Positions 18,053 through 28,330 of a stretch of DNA of 64,000 nt are shown piece by piece; the first letter of the stretch is position 1, and each line of letters starts with the position of its first letter. Below the pieces are notes generated by a model. The model ran no database searches. It saw only the letters and a list, made by a program, of their open reading frames with translations, and had not been told where the DNA came from. The stretch comes from Nematocida ironsii (lineage: Eukaryota > Microsporidia). The stretch is taken from NCBI GenBank assembly GCA_001642415.1, contig LTDK01000172.1, positions 62,001 to 126,000 of the forward strand, in the 5' to 3' direction. A program made the position numbers and the translations under genes.

Positions 18053-19792
18053 TTATACTGTTATAAATAGACTAAATACTTTAAATATAAGGGATACTCC
18101 CAGAATAATTGATATTCCTGCAATTATTATACCTGTATACAGAATTCTATTCATATTTATACTTTTTGTATATACTTGGTTATTATCACATACACTCGGT
18201 CTGTGAAGTACTTTAATTATCTCTAGCATGGTCCATTTAATCACCCAACGAATTGGCCAACAAAATGTGCTTTTCTCTACATAACAATAAATTTCTGTAT
18301 GTTCACTCATTTCTACAGTCCTTTTAAAACATATCCTTGAAATAACTTGTACCTCAGGAATGAATTTGAATACCTTTATGGTAGAGAATAGAATTATTGT
18401 GGGGTACTTGGTGCCTTCATCTGCCGTATATGTTTCTGTATACAGTACTGAAAATATCGGTACATTTCTGTATTTTATATACTTTATGAAAGATCTCTTC
18501 TTAATCTTATTCTCCCAGGTGTTATTGCTTATAAGAGTGTACCCATGGAATGAATGTGAATTTATTTCATCCTCTGTTTCTGGTATAAATTTATTATCTA
18601 ATAATGTACTTGGACTCTCCTCTGTACTTCCTATTATAACAGGATGTACACTTTCATATTTTGAATTATTATACCACTGGCATAAGTCTAATACATCTCT
18701 GTACGTACAGAATATCTTTAACCATATGGTTTCTGTCTTTAAAATAATTAATGAATCAGCAGGACAGAAGAATACGATCTCATTCTTCTGAATTGAATAA
18801 TTCCATCCAAATACCATATCACATATAACTAAAACATCTGAAAATATTTGGAATACTCCACGGAATAAATTATTCCCGATTTCAAACCGTGCAAAGAAAC
18901 TTGCAATTTCTGTGTTCTTACTCTTCCTCCAAAATAAGAATCCTTCCTTATCCGGGATGAGTTTCCTTTTAATAATTGTCCCCTTTGGGTGTACCATTCT
19001 TTCTTCATTTACTGGTCTGTACTCATTCGTTATTTTTCTTTTATGTCTCTCTAACTCATCCGGTGCTAGCTGTGATAGTGTAGTAACCTCCTTTGTGATC
19101 ATTGGTGAAATCGCATTATCCACTGAATTATACTGGTACTCCTTGATCTTCTGTATGCTTAAACAGTGCCTGGCATGATCTACAGATACTTTTTCAATTG
19201 ATTCAATCTCATTGAATATTTCCTTTAACAGAGTAAGTGATAGTTTGTTCATTTGTATGGAGAAGTTCATCTTATGCTGTGTAAAGTTTACTTTTTTCTC
19301 GTATAACTGAAACTGTCTCTCTAATTCTAATGATCCTTCTGTTACACTCTCAGTTCTAATGAATGATAATAATCCATCATATCTGTTCTTGGCATGTTTA
19401 TACTCCTCACTCGCTTTCTTGATGATTTTATTTATACTTGAATGAATCGATTCGGATGTACTACTAATACACGGAGGCATGAATAGATGGCTATACTTGA
19501 GTACTCTGCTGTGGTTAAGCTTCTTCACTGGGACTGCTCTTTTGTATATTTCAGAATTCTCAATTGCTTCTATTGAGTGGACGTACTCTACAAATGCCGT
19601 CCTGAGCTTCTCTATCTGTAATTCAAGCAATTTCTTCTTTTTTTCGTATGCTTCAATGTCTTTCTTTAAATCCTTCATGGATTCGTACGCTGTCCTGGAT
19701 TTCTCTAGAAATTCAAACCCATCTGCACAGACATTTTCTAATGATAATTCCATTGACTCTAAGAACCCTTTCTCTCCTGTTTCTCCTGTCAT
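18053..19792 (-). CDS. BAR-PH-VASt membrane protein, Sip3/Lam-like sterol transporter candidate
   Basis: A 579-residue protein. An N-terminal helical region (about 10-250) has BAR-like heptad character. A PH-like domain follows at about 265-370 (starting near GTIIKRKLIPDKEGFLFWRK, with W at the final helix LDLCQWY). A VASt/GRAM-associated-like domain lies at about 410-525 (FHGYTLISNNTWENKI, then STFCWPIRWVIKW), and a membrane helix at about 550-575. This order is that of yeast Sip3/Lam3 and Ysp1/Lam1, which move sterol between plasma membrane and ER at contact sites. The domain calls are from pattern only. A parasite that depends on host lipids would have use for such a protein. Confidence 0.55.
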   Translation of the reverse strand: MTGETGEKGFLESMELSLENVCADGFEFLEKSRTAYESMKDLKKDIEAYEKKKKLLELQIEKLRTAFVEYVHSIEAIENSEIYKRAVPVKKLNHSRVLKYSHLFMPPCISSTSESIHSSINKIIKKASEEYKHAKNRYDGLLSFIRTESVTEGSLELERQFQLYEKKVNFTQHKMNFSIQMNKLSLTLLKEIFNEIESIEKVSVDHARHCLSIQKIKEYQYNSVDNAISPMITKEVTTLSQLAPDELERHKRKITNEYRPVNEERMVHPKGTIIKRKLIPDKEGFLFWRKSKNTEIASFFARFEIGNNLFRGVFQIFSDVLVICDMVFGWNYSIQKNEIVFFCPADSLIILKTETIWLKIFCTYRDVLDLCQWYNNSKYESVHPVIIGSTEESPSTLLDNKFIPETEDEINSHSFHGYTLISNNTWENKIKKRSFIKYIKYRNVPIFSVLYTETYTADEGTKYPTIILFSTIKVFKFIPEVQVISRICFKRTVEMSEHTEIYCYVEKSTFCWPIRWVIKWTMLEIIKVLHRPSVCDNNQVYTKSINMNRILYTGIIIAGISIILGVSLIFKVFSLFITV

Positions 19793-20144
19793 ATTTTAAA
19801 ATAAAAAACCATTCTCAGATTGTGGTCTTATATGGTTAATGTGTAATAAATTCTGAATATTTTCCAGATGATTTATACATTATAATATACTATTATTTAT
19901 TACCTATTTAAGCAAATATTCTATTATTTATACATAATATACCAATAAATTCTGCATTATGATTAGAACTTATTACACTATTAGTAGAATGTTTTGGTCT
20001 TATGGTAATAAGTTTTGGTCNNNNNNNNNNNNNNNNNNNNNNNNNNNNNNNNNNNNNNNNNNNNNNNNNNTATGATTAGAACTTATTACACTATTAGTAG
20101 AATGTTTTGGTCTTATGGTAATAAGTTTTGGTCTCGTGTGAATT
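19793..20144. other. Assembly gap of 50 N inside intergenic region, flanked by a 63-bp duplication
   Basis: The N run is 20021-20070. The 63 bases just left of it (19958-20020) are identical to the 63 bases just right of it (20071-20133). The simplest reading is that two contigs overlap and were joined with an arbitrary gap; a true tandem repeat is the alternative. No gene is seen around it. Confidence 0.85.
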
Positions 20145-21167
20145 TTAGTCATCTAATGTTTCAAATTCTAAATTATCGAATAAGTCTAATTTGTCAGTGG
20201 ACTTCTCTGGGGTAGGCATGGACATCTCAGAGAATTTCTTATGCATGTAATTAAGTGCTTGGTCAGTGAGGAAACCCGTCCTGACTGAAAATACTTTTTG
20301 TGTAAATCCTTCTGTTCGTTCTATCTTATCGTATACCTCTGGATTATCCATAATAACGAATGCTTTTGATACATTCTTCCATACATAAACCTGGTATTTA
20401 TACGTACTTGGATCCTTCCTTGGATCATACCCATACTTAACCCAAAGCTTCTTCCATGGACCTGTAGAGTACGTATACGCAATACATGCAAGTATATTCT
20501 TAACAGATGGCCATTTCCATGACTGAAAGTCTTTCTGATGCTCTTTAAAGTACTTCTCTATGCCTTTAATCGGCCAAATAGGTCTCTGTGAAAATGCTCT
20601 GTTCAGTACATCCTTAAACATACTGTAATTATCACCAATCTGTGACCGTACTGTCTCCTCTACACTTGAATCTATCTCTGGTACATCGTCTTCTATCCGG
20701 ATCTTCTTTACTAAAAATGTCCTTTTCTGAGTATTCTTCAGTTCTTTAAAGTTGTAGTACTTGAATACGCCAGAATGCGTGGTTAATGGAACAGGATAAA
20801 ATGGGATAGGTGCAGATTTAACATACTTATTGAAATATTCTTCAATCCCATCTGAAATATCCCCATTAAGCCGATTCCTCATCTCATCATAAAAATAAAC
20901 CGATCGGCTTGGCATCGGAATATAAAAATCCGAAAGAATCGGAGTCATACACATACTTACACAGCCATAAATCGTTATTTCTGTAGTACTCTGCACAGCA
21001 ATAAACATCTTAGAATCAACCCGTTTCTCTTCTAAATGAATCTCCTTCCTCTGCGGTGACTCTCTTAAATAAAGCGAATCTTCTGACCACGTGTACGACG
21101 CATACCCTCCCGGAAGAGAAATTATAGAAATACTTTTTAGTTTCTCCTTTATAAATAAATTATGCAT
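20145..21167 (-). CDS. TFC1: TFIIIC subunit tau95 (yeast Tfc1 / human GTF3C5)
   Basis: A 340-residue protein. The central region holds the tau95 signatures: FKDVLNRAFSQRPIWPIKGI (about 196-215), then WPSVKNILACIAYTYSTGPW and KYGYDPRKDP (about 233-268), followed by YKYQVYVWK. An acidic tail (DLFDNLEFETLDD) ends the protein, as in tau95. TFIIIC binds the A and B boxes of tRNA genes and recruits TFIIIB and Pol III; tau95 contacts the A box. It is about half the length of yeast Tfc1 (649). The 3' end lies just past the assembly gap. ATG 21167 is divergent from the hydrolase gene with 27 bp between starts. Confidence 0.85.
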   Translation of the reverse strand: MHNLFIKEKLKSISIISLPGGYASYTWSEDSLYLRESPQRKEIHLEEKRVDSKMFIAVQSTTEITIYGCVSMCMTPILSDFYIPMPSRSVYFYDEMRNRLNGDISDGIEEYFNKYVKSAPIPFYPVPLTTHSGVFKYYNFKELKNTQKRTFLVKKIRIEDDVPEIDSSVEETVRSQIGDNYSMFKDVLNRAFSQRPIWPIKGIEKYFKEHQKDFQSWKWPSVKNILACIAYTYSTGPWKKLWVKYGYDPRKDPSTYKYQVYVWKNVSKAFVIMDNPEVYDKIERTEGFTQKVFSVRTGFLTDQALNYMHKKFSEMSMPTPEKSTDKLDLFDNLEFETLDD

Positions 21168-21194
21168 AAGAATAAAAAAACAGAGTAAATATTT

Positions 21195-22406
21195 ATGCTG
21201 CAGAATGCATTATTGGGGATGAAGAAGGGGAAAGGTGCTTTAACTAATTATCGGCCTAATCCGTACAGTTTATTTTCTTTTGCGTCTACATTAACATTCT
21301 TTTCTATTATTTTGGGTATAAAGTGGGTTATTTTAATATACGTTCTGTACTACATAACTGCGTGTAAGAAGGTTATTCTGTACTACCAGGCAACAGAAAG
21401 TAATGCATTTATTGTTTCAAAGCTGAAGGGACTTGAGAAAGTGTTTTATCCACATATTTTATGGATTCTTCCACAGATTCAGACTGTATCGTACTTTGTA
21501 CGCACACCATTACAACAGAGACATACACAAATAGAAATATCACAAGATGATGGTGGATCATTTGTGATTATGGTATATGAACCAGAAGTACTTGCCACAC
21601 ATACGGTTATTGTACTGCACGGTCTTGGTGGATCGGCTAATTCAAAGAATGTAAGAATACTTGCATCACATCTTGTTAAGGAAGGATACAGAGTGATCGG
21701 ATTAAGTGCTCGTGGTACTATTAAGAAACTTAAAACACCAGTGTTCTTCCATATAGGGTGGAATAAGGATTTAGTCACTACGTTTAAGTACGCTCTTAAT
21801 ACGTACAGTGGAAGTGTATCTGGTGTAGGGTTTAGTATGGGTGGTCATTGGCTGACAAAAACCTTTGGTGAGATGGACATGCACTTTACAGAAGATGAAA
21901 TTTCAAGAATAAAAGGGGGAATGGCAATTTCAATCCCATTTGATTTTGTAAAGATATCTGAGTATATGCAGAAACCAATCCCCAGGAGGATATACAACCG
22001 AGAATTCGCCAGAAAAATACATAAATTCATACAAAGGAACAGAGACGTATTTGAAGAGAATGGGTACCCAGTTGATAAATTACTAAAAATGAATACGATG
22101 CATGAATTAGATATGGCACTTACTTCTAAAGTATTCGGTATCACAGACTTACAAGAATATTATCATAAAGAGTCCTGTGTAAATGTTATTCATAAGATTA
22201 GAAAACCATTCTTTATACTGAATTCAAAGGACGATCCGATTGTCCCACATTATACAATACCCATAAAGGAGTGTATGCAAAGTACTCATGTTATACTTGG
22301 TCTAACTGAGAGGGGTGGGCATATGGGCTTCTTAGGGTACTCAAATCATAAAAGTTATGCAGAAGATGCAGCAATTGAATTTATTTCAGTTATATCTGCA
22401 CTATAA
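21195..22406 (+). CDS. EMB8/ABHD1-3-type alpha/beta hydrolase, membrane-bound
   Basis: A 403-residue protein. A hydrophobic N-terminal anchor (about 27-56) precedes an alpha/beta hydrolase domain. The oxyanion region is VLHGLGG (140-146), the nucleophile elbow is GFSMGG with S214, the acid is D346 or D347 in NSKDDPIVP, and the base is H376 in RGGHMGF. This layout fits the YheT/EMB8 family (yeast Eht1, Eeb1 and Ymr210w; human ABHD1-3). These act as acyl esterases, ethanol acyltransferases or phospholipid hydrolases on membranes. The substrate here cannot be inferred. The divergent promoter shared with TFC1 is very short. Confidence 0.88.
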   Translation: MLQNALLGMKKGKGALTNYRPNPYSLFSFASTLTFFSIILGIKWVILIYVLYYITACKKVILYYQATESNAFIVSKLKGLEKVFYPHILWILPQIQTVSYFVRTPLQQRHTQIEISQDDGGSFVIMVYEPEVLATHTVIVLHGLGGSANSKNVRILASHLVKEGYRVIGLSARGTIKKLKTPVFFHIGWNKDLVTTFKYALNTYSGSVSGVGFSMGGHWLTKTFGEMDMHFTEDEISRIKGGMAISIPFDFVKISEYMQKPIPRRIYNREFARKIHKFIQRNRDVFEENGYPVDKLLKMNTMHELDMALTSKVFGITDLQEYYHKESCVNVIHKIRKPFFILNSKDDPIVPHYTIPIKECMQSTHVILGLTERGGHMGFLGYSNHKSYAEDAAIEFISVISAL

Positions 22407-22549
22407 AAGGAATTTTCAATTAAATATTCAAATTATCAGTTATTTTTAATAAATATAATTTATATTTTTATATTTTTATAAAAATGTATTCATTCTGTGT
22501 GTGATTCTGAATGGGTTTATAAATAAATAATTCATAAATAAGATTACAG

Positions 22550-22960
22550 TTATAATGACCATAAAACACCAGAAGTACACAGCAGGGAAATATACCATAA
22601 GTACACAGCAGAGGTATATAACAAGAGGATGTGTGACAGGAGTATACGGAGTATACAGTAGGTGTATATAGTATGAGTATATAGTATGAGTATATAGTAT
22701 GAGAGTACATGGAAGGGGATATAGATATAGTAGGAGTATATCAGAAGTATACACCAGATGAGTATAACACGAGTATACAGCAGGTGGGTATAACACGAGT
22801 ATATGACAGGTGTATATGACATAAGGGTATAATAGGAGTATACAGCAGAGGGTATAACACGAGTATACAGCAGGTGGGTATAACACGAGTATATGACAGG
22901 TGTATATGACATAAGGGTATAATAGGAGTATACAGCAGAGGGTATAATAAGATGTGTGTT
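22550..22960. repeat. GTATA/GAGTATA minisatellite with a perfect 90-bp tandem duplication
   Basis: The interval is built of units like GGGTATAACACGAGTATACAGC. Two adjacent 90-bp units (22762-22851 and 22852-22941) appear identical, so the duplication is recent. Because 90 is a multiple of three, long minus-strand open frames rich in Tyr/Leu/Cys arise; they are not believed to be genes. Confidence 0.9.
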
Positions 22961-22987
22961 GGTGATTAAGTAAATTTAAGCTGTTTA

Positions 22988-25900
22988 TTATTCTATGTTG
23001 TACCCTATCTCAGACATATTCGTACCGATCGGAATCGGTTTTCCTATAGTAAGACAAGATGATGGGTTAATTAAATTATCAACTGAACTGTCTACGATCG
23101 TGTCTTTTATGAAGGTATACGCTGTTTCATAAGATATCCTCTGCATGGGAGATCCCATCAAATTAAATGCACCCCTGTTAAATGAAATAATTGTTCCTTT
23201 ATGGGTCATGTAATCTGCAATGAGTGATAAGTGCCTGTAATCAATTGTTATACCGTACACTTCAAATACAGCAGAAATCTCTCTGATAATAGAAGATCGT
23301 GCTGCTTCTATCCCAAGTGTATTGAACATCTCCCAGATACTGTTTGATCTTACAGTGGTTATATCCATTAAGTCACACAGGAGTGAATCACCTACCCGAT
23401 CAAATAATGAATGTATACCACCCTGTTGTACGAAGTACTGGTCATTATTGTACGTACAACTCTCAAATGTAGCACCTGTCTCTAAATACATTTTACTGAG
23501 TATACTCTCAATACGTGGCATGTAAAGTGTCTTATACGATGCAGATGTATGCAGGGTTATGTGAATTGTAGTTCCATCATTAATACAAGAAGGTTCTTCA
23601 ATTTTATCATCTGAATTATTTTCTTCATGGTCGGATTCTTGTATTTCATCTTTTTTATCCTCATCTGTGGTTTCTTCATCTGAGACATCTTCATTAGTGT
23701 CACTTGATGAGTCATCATTATTATCATTATTTAAGACTAAGTCTTTGAGTTCCTTTGAGGATTCAGTTATTTCCTGGGATGCCAGTGATTTAAAGAACAT
23801 TTTCATGTTCTTACTGAATCGGACAAAGAATTCACTTCTTAAAGCACTCTCAACGGCATCTAATACTGCACTGAATGGGGTGATTGATATTTTTAATTGC
23901 TGTACTGGTGTAGTATTATACATCAGTACTTGTTCGGATAGTTTTATATTTGTGATAAGTGATAAAATACTCTTCCTACCTGAGACATTCAAGATTTGTT
24001 CTTCCTCTGGGGTTGGTGGTCGTTTTGCTTGTACGGTCATAATTGGGGTTTTTATCTTTTTAGTGGCGTGCATGACTAACTCCTTAAGCCTGGGCATACC
24101 CAGAGTCACATTCTTTCCTCCAACACCGGCTAAATGGAAAGTGTTCAGTGTCATTTGTGTAGAGGGTTCTCCTACACTCTGTGCAGCAAGTACTCCAACT
24201 GCTTCACCTGGTTCTGCTGTACATTTTATGTACCTCTCCCATAAATTATCCTTTCTTATACTGCGCACAGATGATTTTAAGTACTTCTCAGAGACTCTCC
24301 CTGTAATAGTACGCATATTGTACAACTCTCCAGTGGTTATATCCGGTACGTCACGTATCTTATTATCAGATATGCCGTGCTGGTTCTCATTGAAGAATTC
24401 GTGATTGTGCAGATATGCTGATTTCTCTGGATGAATACCATCCTCACCGTATACCATCTGAATAATAGAACCATCTGCATCCTTTACAGATCCATCCACA
24501 TCAATGCGGAGACCTTCTAAGTGCTTAATAAGACACCTCTGTAAGTATCCAGACCTGCTTGTTTTGACTGCAGTATCAATTAATCCTTCTCTTCCTGCCA
24601 TACAGTGGAAGTAAAACTCTTCTGGATGAACTCCTGTTAAAAACCGCTGGGAAATGAACCCGTGCGCTCTTGGCGTATTCTCCAGTGGGTTGAACGTGGG
24701 AAGAGTTCTCCCAGTGGGCATCATAGGCACTCGCATTCCTTCAAGTTCCTGCTGGCCAAGCATGGATATAATTTGACCTAAGTTCACTAAACTCCCCTTT
24801 GCACCAGAAGCCACCATAATATACATGCGGTTACTCTTTCCTTTTGTGCACAGACCAGTACTGGTTATATCAAGAACCTTTGATGAACACTCACTCGTTG
24901 GCTTTCTCATTTCTGCATCTAATTCCTTTTTATCCTCTGGGATCTCTCCGATCGCAGAAATTCTAGAGACTTTCAAGAGATATTCTGGATTGTTCTCCAA
25001 GAACGTATTTGAAACAATACTTCCCTCAAGAAGTCCCTGCTCAATTTCTTGTTTCCTGCGGTGCTCAGCACTTTCAAATATTGCTAAGTCGTCCATGGTA
25101 CATGAATGTCCGAATACGATCAGTGCCCGGTTAAGAAGTCTCCCGATCGCAGTTAATAAATTATTACTCATTGTTCCCCCGTACTTCTCATTCACTGCAT
25201 GTGTCAGACCGTATGAGGAAGTTCCAATCTGTGACTTATCCAGGGATCCACAAATAACCACACCATTCCGGATTATAAACTGGTCACTTAACTTTGTCTT
25301 GCATGATATGCTTATGTCAATGCCTAAATTACGTATAACTCCTGTAATGCACTGATTTCCCGTATACTTCCTTACTGGTCTAAGAATTGCAGGCTGTTCC
25401 AGGACGTACTTCTTTATACTCGGAATATTCCCAAGTGCAGCTACAAGTAGCTGTGAATACTCGTCCTTCTCTATGAAAATATTCTTCTGTGAGAGAATTG
25501 CCCCCATAACCACATGGTCCTGTACATGGCCACGTACAGGTGATCCATTAGTGGCTGAAATAAAGCAGTGATTAGTCGAACATATTTCAGCTACCTCTAC
25601 TTGTGATGCAATATCCTGTGGGAAGTGTACATTCATCTCATCCCCATCAAAATCAGCATTGTACGAATTACAGTTAACATAATGAAGACGGATTGTCCTC
25701 TCCTTTGGAAGTACCTTTACTTTATGTCCCATCATACTTACTTTATGTAGGGATGGCTGTCTATTAACTAATACATTATCACCTGATCGCATATGTCTCC
25801 ATACTCTGCGAATATTTCCCTCTATTTTTTGTACATCAACCTCCCCAGTGAACACATCCTGGGCATCTTTGTCTGTGATAGAGTGCGCATTAAATGACGT

Positions 25901-27265
25901 ACACGTAAGTAATTGATTAGCCAGATGAATCCTCTTATCACGTGATATATACTTTAAACTGATAAGTCTGCCTGATGAATCCTCTACAAATTCAGCACCA
26001 GGATATTCCGGTCCATTAATCACTGCCTGCCTTAAACCTTCAATATTAACAGGAGATATCCCCACGGGAATGGTTAATTTAGATGCAAATTCAATAGGAA
26101 GACCTACTTCATCCACACCAATCGCTGGATCAGGTGAAATAACCGATCGTGCAATATAATTAACCCTTTTCCCCATAATGTTCTTCCTGAATATACCATC
26201 CTTCTTCTCAATAAGTTGTTTCAGTCCCTGGACTTGTACTTTATTTGAGGATACCTCCCTGGCAGAGTACAGTTCACTAACCACCTCTTGTAATTTTATG
26301 TAATTCGCAGTGACTGATTTAGCAGATCGATCCTCTAAATTAAATACATCTATGCATACACTGATAATGTTCTGGTACGCTACTGTCCTGGGATTGGGTA
26401 CGATCGATTCATTAGCAAGCTTATTCATGGGTCTGAGCTGATTAGGTGTCACTAGAATGACCTCAATGAAAAACATAGGCAGTAAGAAATTAACTCCTTG
26501 AACTTTTCCATGCATATTCGGGAAGAGTTCTCCTAATAATTCTTCTTCATTCTGTGTGAGTTTCTGAACCATTTGGACAGCTTCTATTGGAAGTAATAAT
26601 TCTTCCTTTATCACTGAAGGACCTTCTTTTAACTGAGTCTCTTTCTCAATGAGTATACGAAGGGATCCATTTGTTATTTTCCTCTCTGATGATCCACACC
26701 ACATACACGCCTTATTCTGTAACCCAAAGAATCGGTTTCTTATGGCATGTGTTATTGTTTCTAATGAATTCTCTTTATGTAAAGTACTCTCTGTGATAGT
26801 ATTCTTAAGAATCTTATTTACTTCCTTATACTTCATGTCCTTTAATAAATCACCAACTTGTGCTGCTTCTATTTCATATCCATACCTTGCCAGTCTAAGC
26901 TGTGCTGTATACCCTTCTGCTTCATCCTTACCCATACGGAATCTATAACAAACCGTACATGCTTGTTTAAGAACCTTTGTTAGTACGTCATACGTCATTG
27001 GATTATAAACAGGGAGTGGTAAGTCAATATGTCCAAAGTGTCCTAAGCACCTATTATACCCAAGATTACAACTCCCACAGGGTGATCCAGAATCCATTGC
27101 ACCAAGTCTTGAATCATGCAGTCCCCCTACAACAGGATGTCCCATATCATCGTATAACATAGAATCAATCACTTTAAGAACACTTTCATTTTTAATCTCT
27201 TGCGGTGTAAACATCTGCATATTTAGTCTCTGACCTCTGAACAGTAATGGTCTTTTCTTGTCCAT
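22988..27265 (-). CDS. RPA190: RNA polymerase I largest subunit (RPA190)
   Basis: A 1425-residue largest-subunit homologue. The clamp zinc site is C63, C66, C73, H76. NRQPSLHKVSMMGHKVKVLP (501-520) precedes the catalytic NADFDGD (536-542), whose three aspartates hold the active-site magnesium. Trigger-loop and bridge-helix sequences follow (GLIDTAVKTSRSGYLQR; EPGEAVGVLAAQSVGEPSTQMTLNTFH). Pol I identity rests on HMRSGDNVLVNRQPSLHK, the GSPVRGHVQDHVV form of the funnel motif, an acidic Asp/Glu/Ser insertion in the jaw (about 1170-1220), and the absence of a heptad tail. It makes the rRNA precursor in the nucleolus. It is shorter than yeast (1664). ATG 27265 is preceded by an AAAAAAATATTT tract. 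Confidence 0.93.
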   Translation of the reverse strand: MDKKRPLLFRGQRLNMQMFTPQEIKNESVLKVIDSMLYDDMGHPVVGGLHDSRLGAMDSGSPCGSCNLGYNRCLGHFGHIDLPLPVYNPMTYDVLTKVLKQACTVCYRFRMGKDEAEGYTAQLRLARYGYEIEAAQVGDLLKDMKYKEVNKILKNTITESTLHKENSLETITHAIRNRFFGLQNKACMWCGSSERKITNGSLRILIEKETQLKEGPSVIKEELLLPIEAVQMVQKLTQNEEELLGELFPNMHGKVQGVNFLLPMFFIEVILVTPNQLRPMNKLANESIVPNPRTVAYQNIISVCIDVFNLEDRSAKSVTANYIKLQEVVSELYSAREVSSNKVQVQGLKQLIEKKDGIFRKNIMGKRVNYIARSVISPDPAIGVDEVGLPIEFASKLTIPVGISPVNIEGLRQAVINGPEYPGAEFVEDSSGRLISLKYISRDKRIHLANQLLTCTSFNAHSITDKDAQDVFTGEVDVQKIEGNIRRVWRHMRSGDNVLVNRQPSLHKVSMMGHKVKVLPKERTIRLHYVNCNSYNADFDGDEMNVHFPQDIASQVEVAEICSTNHCFISATNGSPVRGHVQDHVVMGAILSQKNIFIEKDEYSQLLVAALGNIPSIKKYVLEQPAILRPVRKYTGNQCITGVIRNLGIDISISCKTKLSDQFIIRNGVVICGSLDKSQIGTSSYGLTHAVNEKYGGTMSNNLLTAIGRLLNRALIVFGHSCTMDDLAIFESAEHRRKQEIEQGLLEGSIVSNTFLENNPEYLLKVSRISAIGEIPEDKKELDAEMRKPTSECSSKVLDITSTGLCTKGKSNRMYIMVASGAKGSLVNLGQIISMLGQQELEGMRVPMMPTGRTLPTFNPLENTPRAHGFISQRFLTGVHPEEFYFHCMAGREGLIDTAVKTSRSGYLQRCLIKHLEGLRIDVDGSVKDADGSIIQMVYGEDGIHPEKSAYLHNHEFFNENQHGISDNKIRDVPDITTGELYNMRTITGRVSEKYLKSSVRSIRKDNLWERYIKCTAEPGEAVGVLAAQSVGEPSTQMTLNTFHLAGVGGKNVTLGMPRLKELVMHATKKIKTPIMTVQAKRPPTPEEEQILNVSGRKSILSLITNIKLSEQVLMYNTTPVQQLKISITPFSAVLDAVESALRSEFFVRFSKNMKMFFKSLASQEITESSKELKDLVLNNDNNDDSSSDTNEDVSDEETTDEDKKDEIQESDHEENNSDDKIEEPSCINDGTTIHITLHTSASYKTLYMPRIESILSKMYLETGATFESCTYNNDQYFVQQGGIHSLFDRVGDSLLCDLMDITTVRSNSIWEMFNTLGIEAARSSIIREISAVFEVYGITIDYRHLSLIADYMTHKGTIISFNRGAFNLMGSPMQRISYETAYTFIKDTIVDSSVDNLINPSSCLTIGKPIPIGTNMSEIGYNIE

Positions 27266-27616
27266 TCTTTAAGTAAAAAAATATTTCTTAGAATTTAACT
27301 GCACCATAAAAATATTCATTAGAAATATTTAATAATTTAACGTATTATAAATATAATCATAAGTATATACACATATTATACTGTATTATACATATATTCA
27401 TATGTATTATACTGTATTATACTGTATTATACTATGTGTATGAATATTCTTGTAATTTATTAAAAATAACGGATATTTCCTATTATGGATATAATTACTC
27501 TTTTTAGTAATTAATTCATTATCTTATATCTATAAATAGAATATTTTATAAGTTATTTCCTAATTTATAATTTATTAATTATCCATATAAATAAATTATT
27601 ATTCTGTTCTTTATTT
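27266..27616. other. AT-rich divergent region with short TACTGTATTA reiterations
   Basis: About 350 bp between RPA190 and the proteasome alpha gene. Around 27377-27432 the words ATACTGTATTAT repeat several times. No coding or RNA gene is seen. Confidence 0.5.
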
Positions 27617-28330
27617 ATGTCACAAAGCATTGACGTAAGTGGGAGGTACACAGACACAGGAAATATCTTACAAATAGAATACGCCAGGAAAGCAGCAGCA
27701 AAAGGACATACAACAATAGGAATAAAGTATAAGGATGGTGTTATACTGGCAGTGGATAAGAAAGCACCTTCAAAATTAGTGGATATTAAGAAGCACATGT
27801 TCATAGAAAGTATATCCGATGCATACGCACTGGCATATACAGGGATGGGTCATGATGCATTCGTATTAAAGCATGAAATTAAAAGGTACTGTATAGAAGT
27901 ATTACAAGCCAGGGAGAGAGAACCATTAGAGGAAGAAATGCTTGATCAGATAAGGATGTATTTAGTACACTTTACATCGTATATGTCATGGAGACCTGTT
28001 GGGTGTGAATTCTTACTCTCATCACAGGGTTCACATGGTGTGAATTTATTCCACATTGATCCATCAGGTGCAGTGAATAAGTGCCGTGCTTATGCTGTTG
28101 GTCTTAATGCACAGGCTGCTAAGACTGAGTTAGAGAAGGTTCAGGATATTACCACACGGGATGATGCCGTACAAGCAGCTATTCGTGTACTTCATTTATC
28201 AAAGGATGAACTTTCTGATGGATTATTTGTTATTGAGATGGTTGAAGTATCAAAGGATGATGGGATTAAACGGGTACCAGAGGAGGAGATTAATTCAATT
28301 TCTGAAGGGTTTATTAGTGGGCATAACTAA
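27617..28330 (+). CDS. PRE10: 20S proteasome alpha subunit, alpha7-like
   Basis: A 237-residue alpha-type subunit beginning with the H0 helix pattern RYTDTGNILQIEYARKA. The features DGVILAVDKKAPSKL and AVGLNAQAAKTELEKVQ match alpha7 (yeast Pre10, human PSMA3) better than the other six. As an alpha subunit it has no catalytic threonine; it forms the gated outer ring. The C-terminus lacks the long acidic tail of fungal alpha7. It is followed on the same strand by beta5 after a 371-bp spacer carrying several TCGGGTTAT motifs. Confidence 0.82.
   Translation: MSQSIDVSGRYTDTGNILQIEYARKAAAKGHTTIGIKYKDGVILAVDKKAPSKLVDIKKHMFIESISDAYALAYTGMGHDAFVLKHEIKRYCIEVLQAREREPLEEEMLDQIRMYLVHFTSYMSWRPVGCEFLLSSQGSHGVNLFHIDPSGAVNKCRAYAVGLNAQAAKTELEKVQDITTRDDAVQAAIRVLHLSKDELSDGLFVIEMVEVSKDDGIKRVPEEEINSISEGFISGHN

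Noticed and set aside
22468..22912. Three overlapping minus-strand open frames rich in Tyr, Leu, Cys and Pro
   Set aside because: They are translations of the GTATA minisatellite, which stays open because its units are multiples of three; no start context or protein-like variety.
23667..25355. Plus-strand frames opposite RPA190
   Set aside because: Antisense shadows; the minus-strand protein is conserved throughout.
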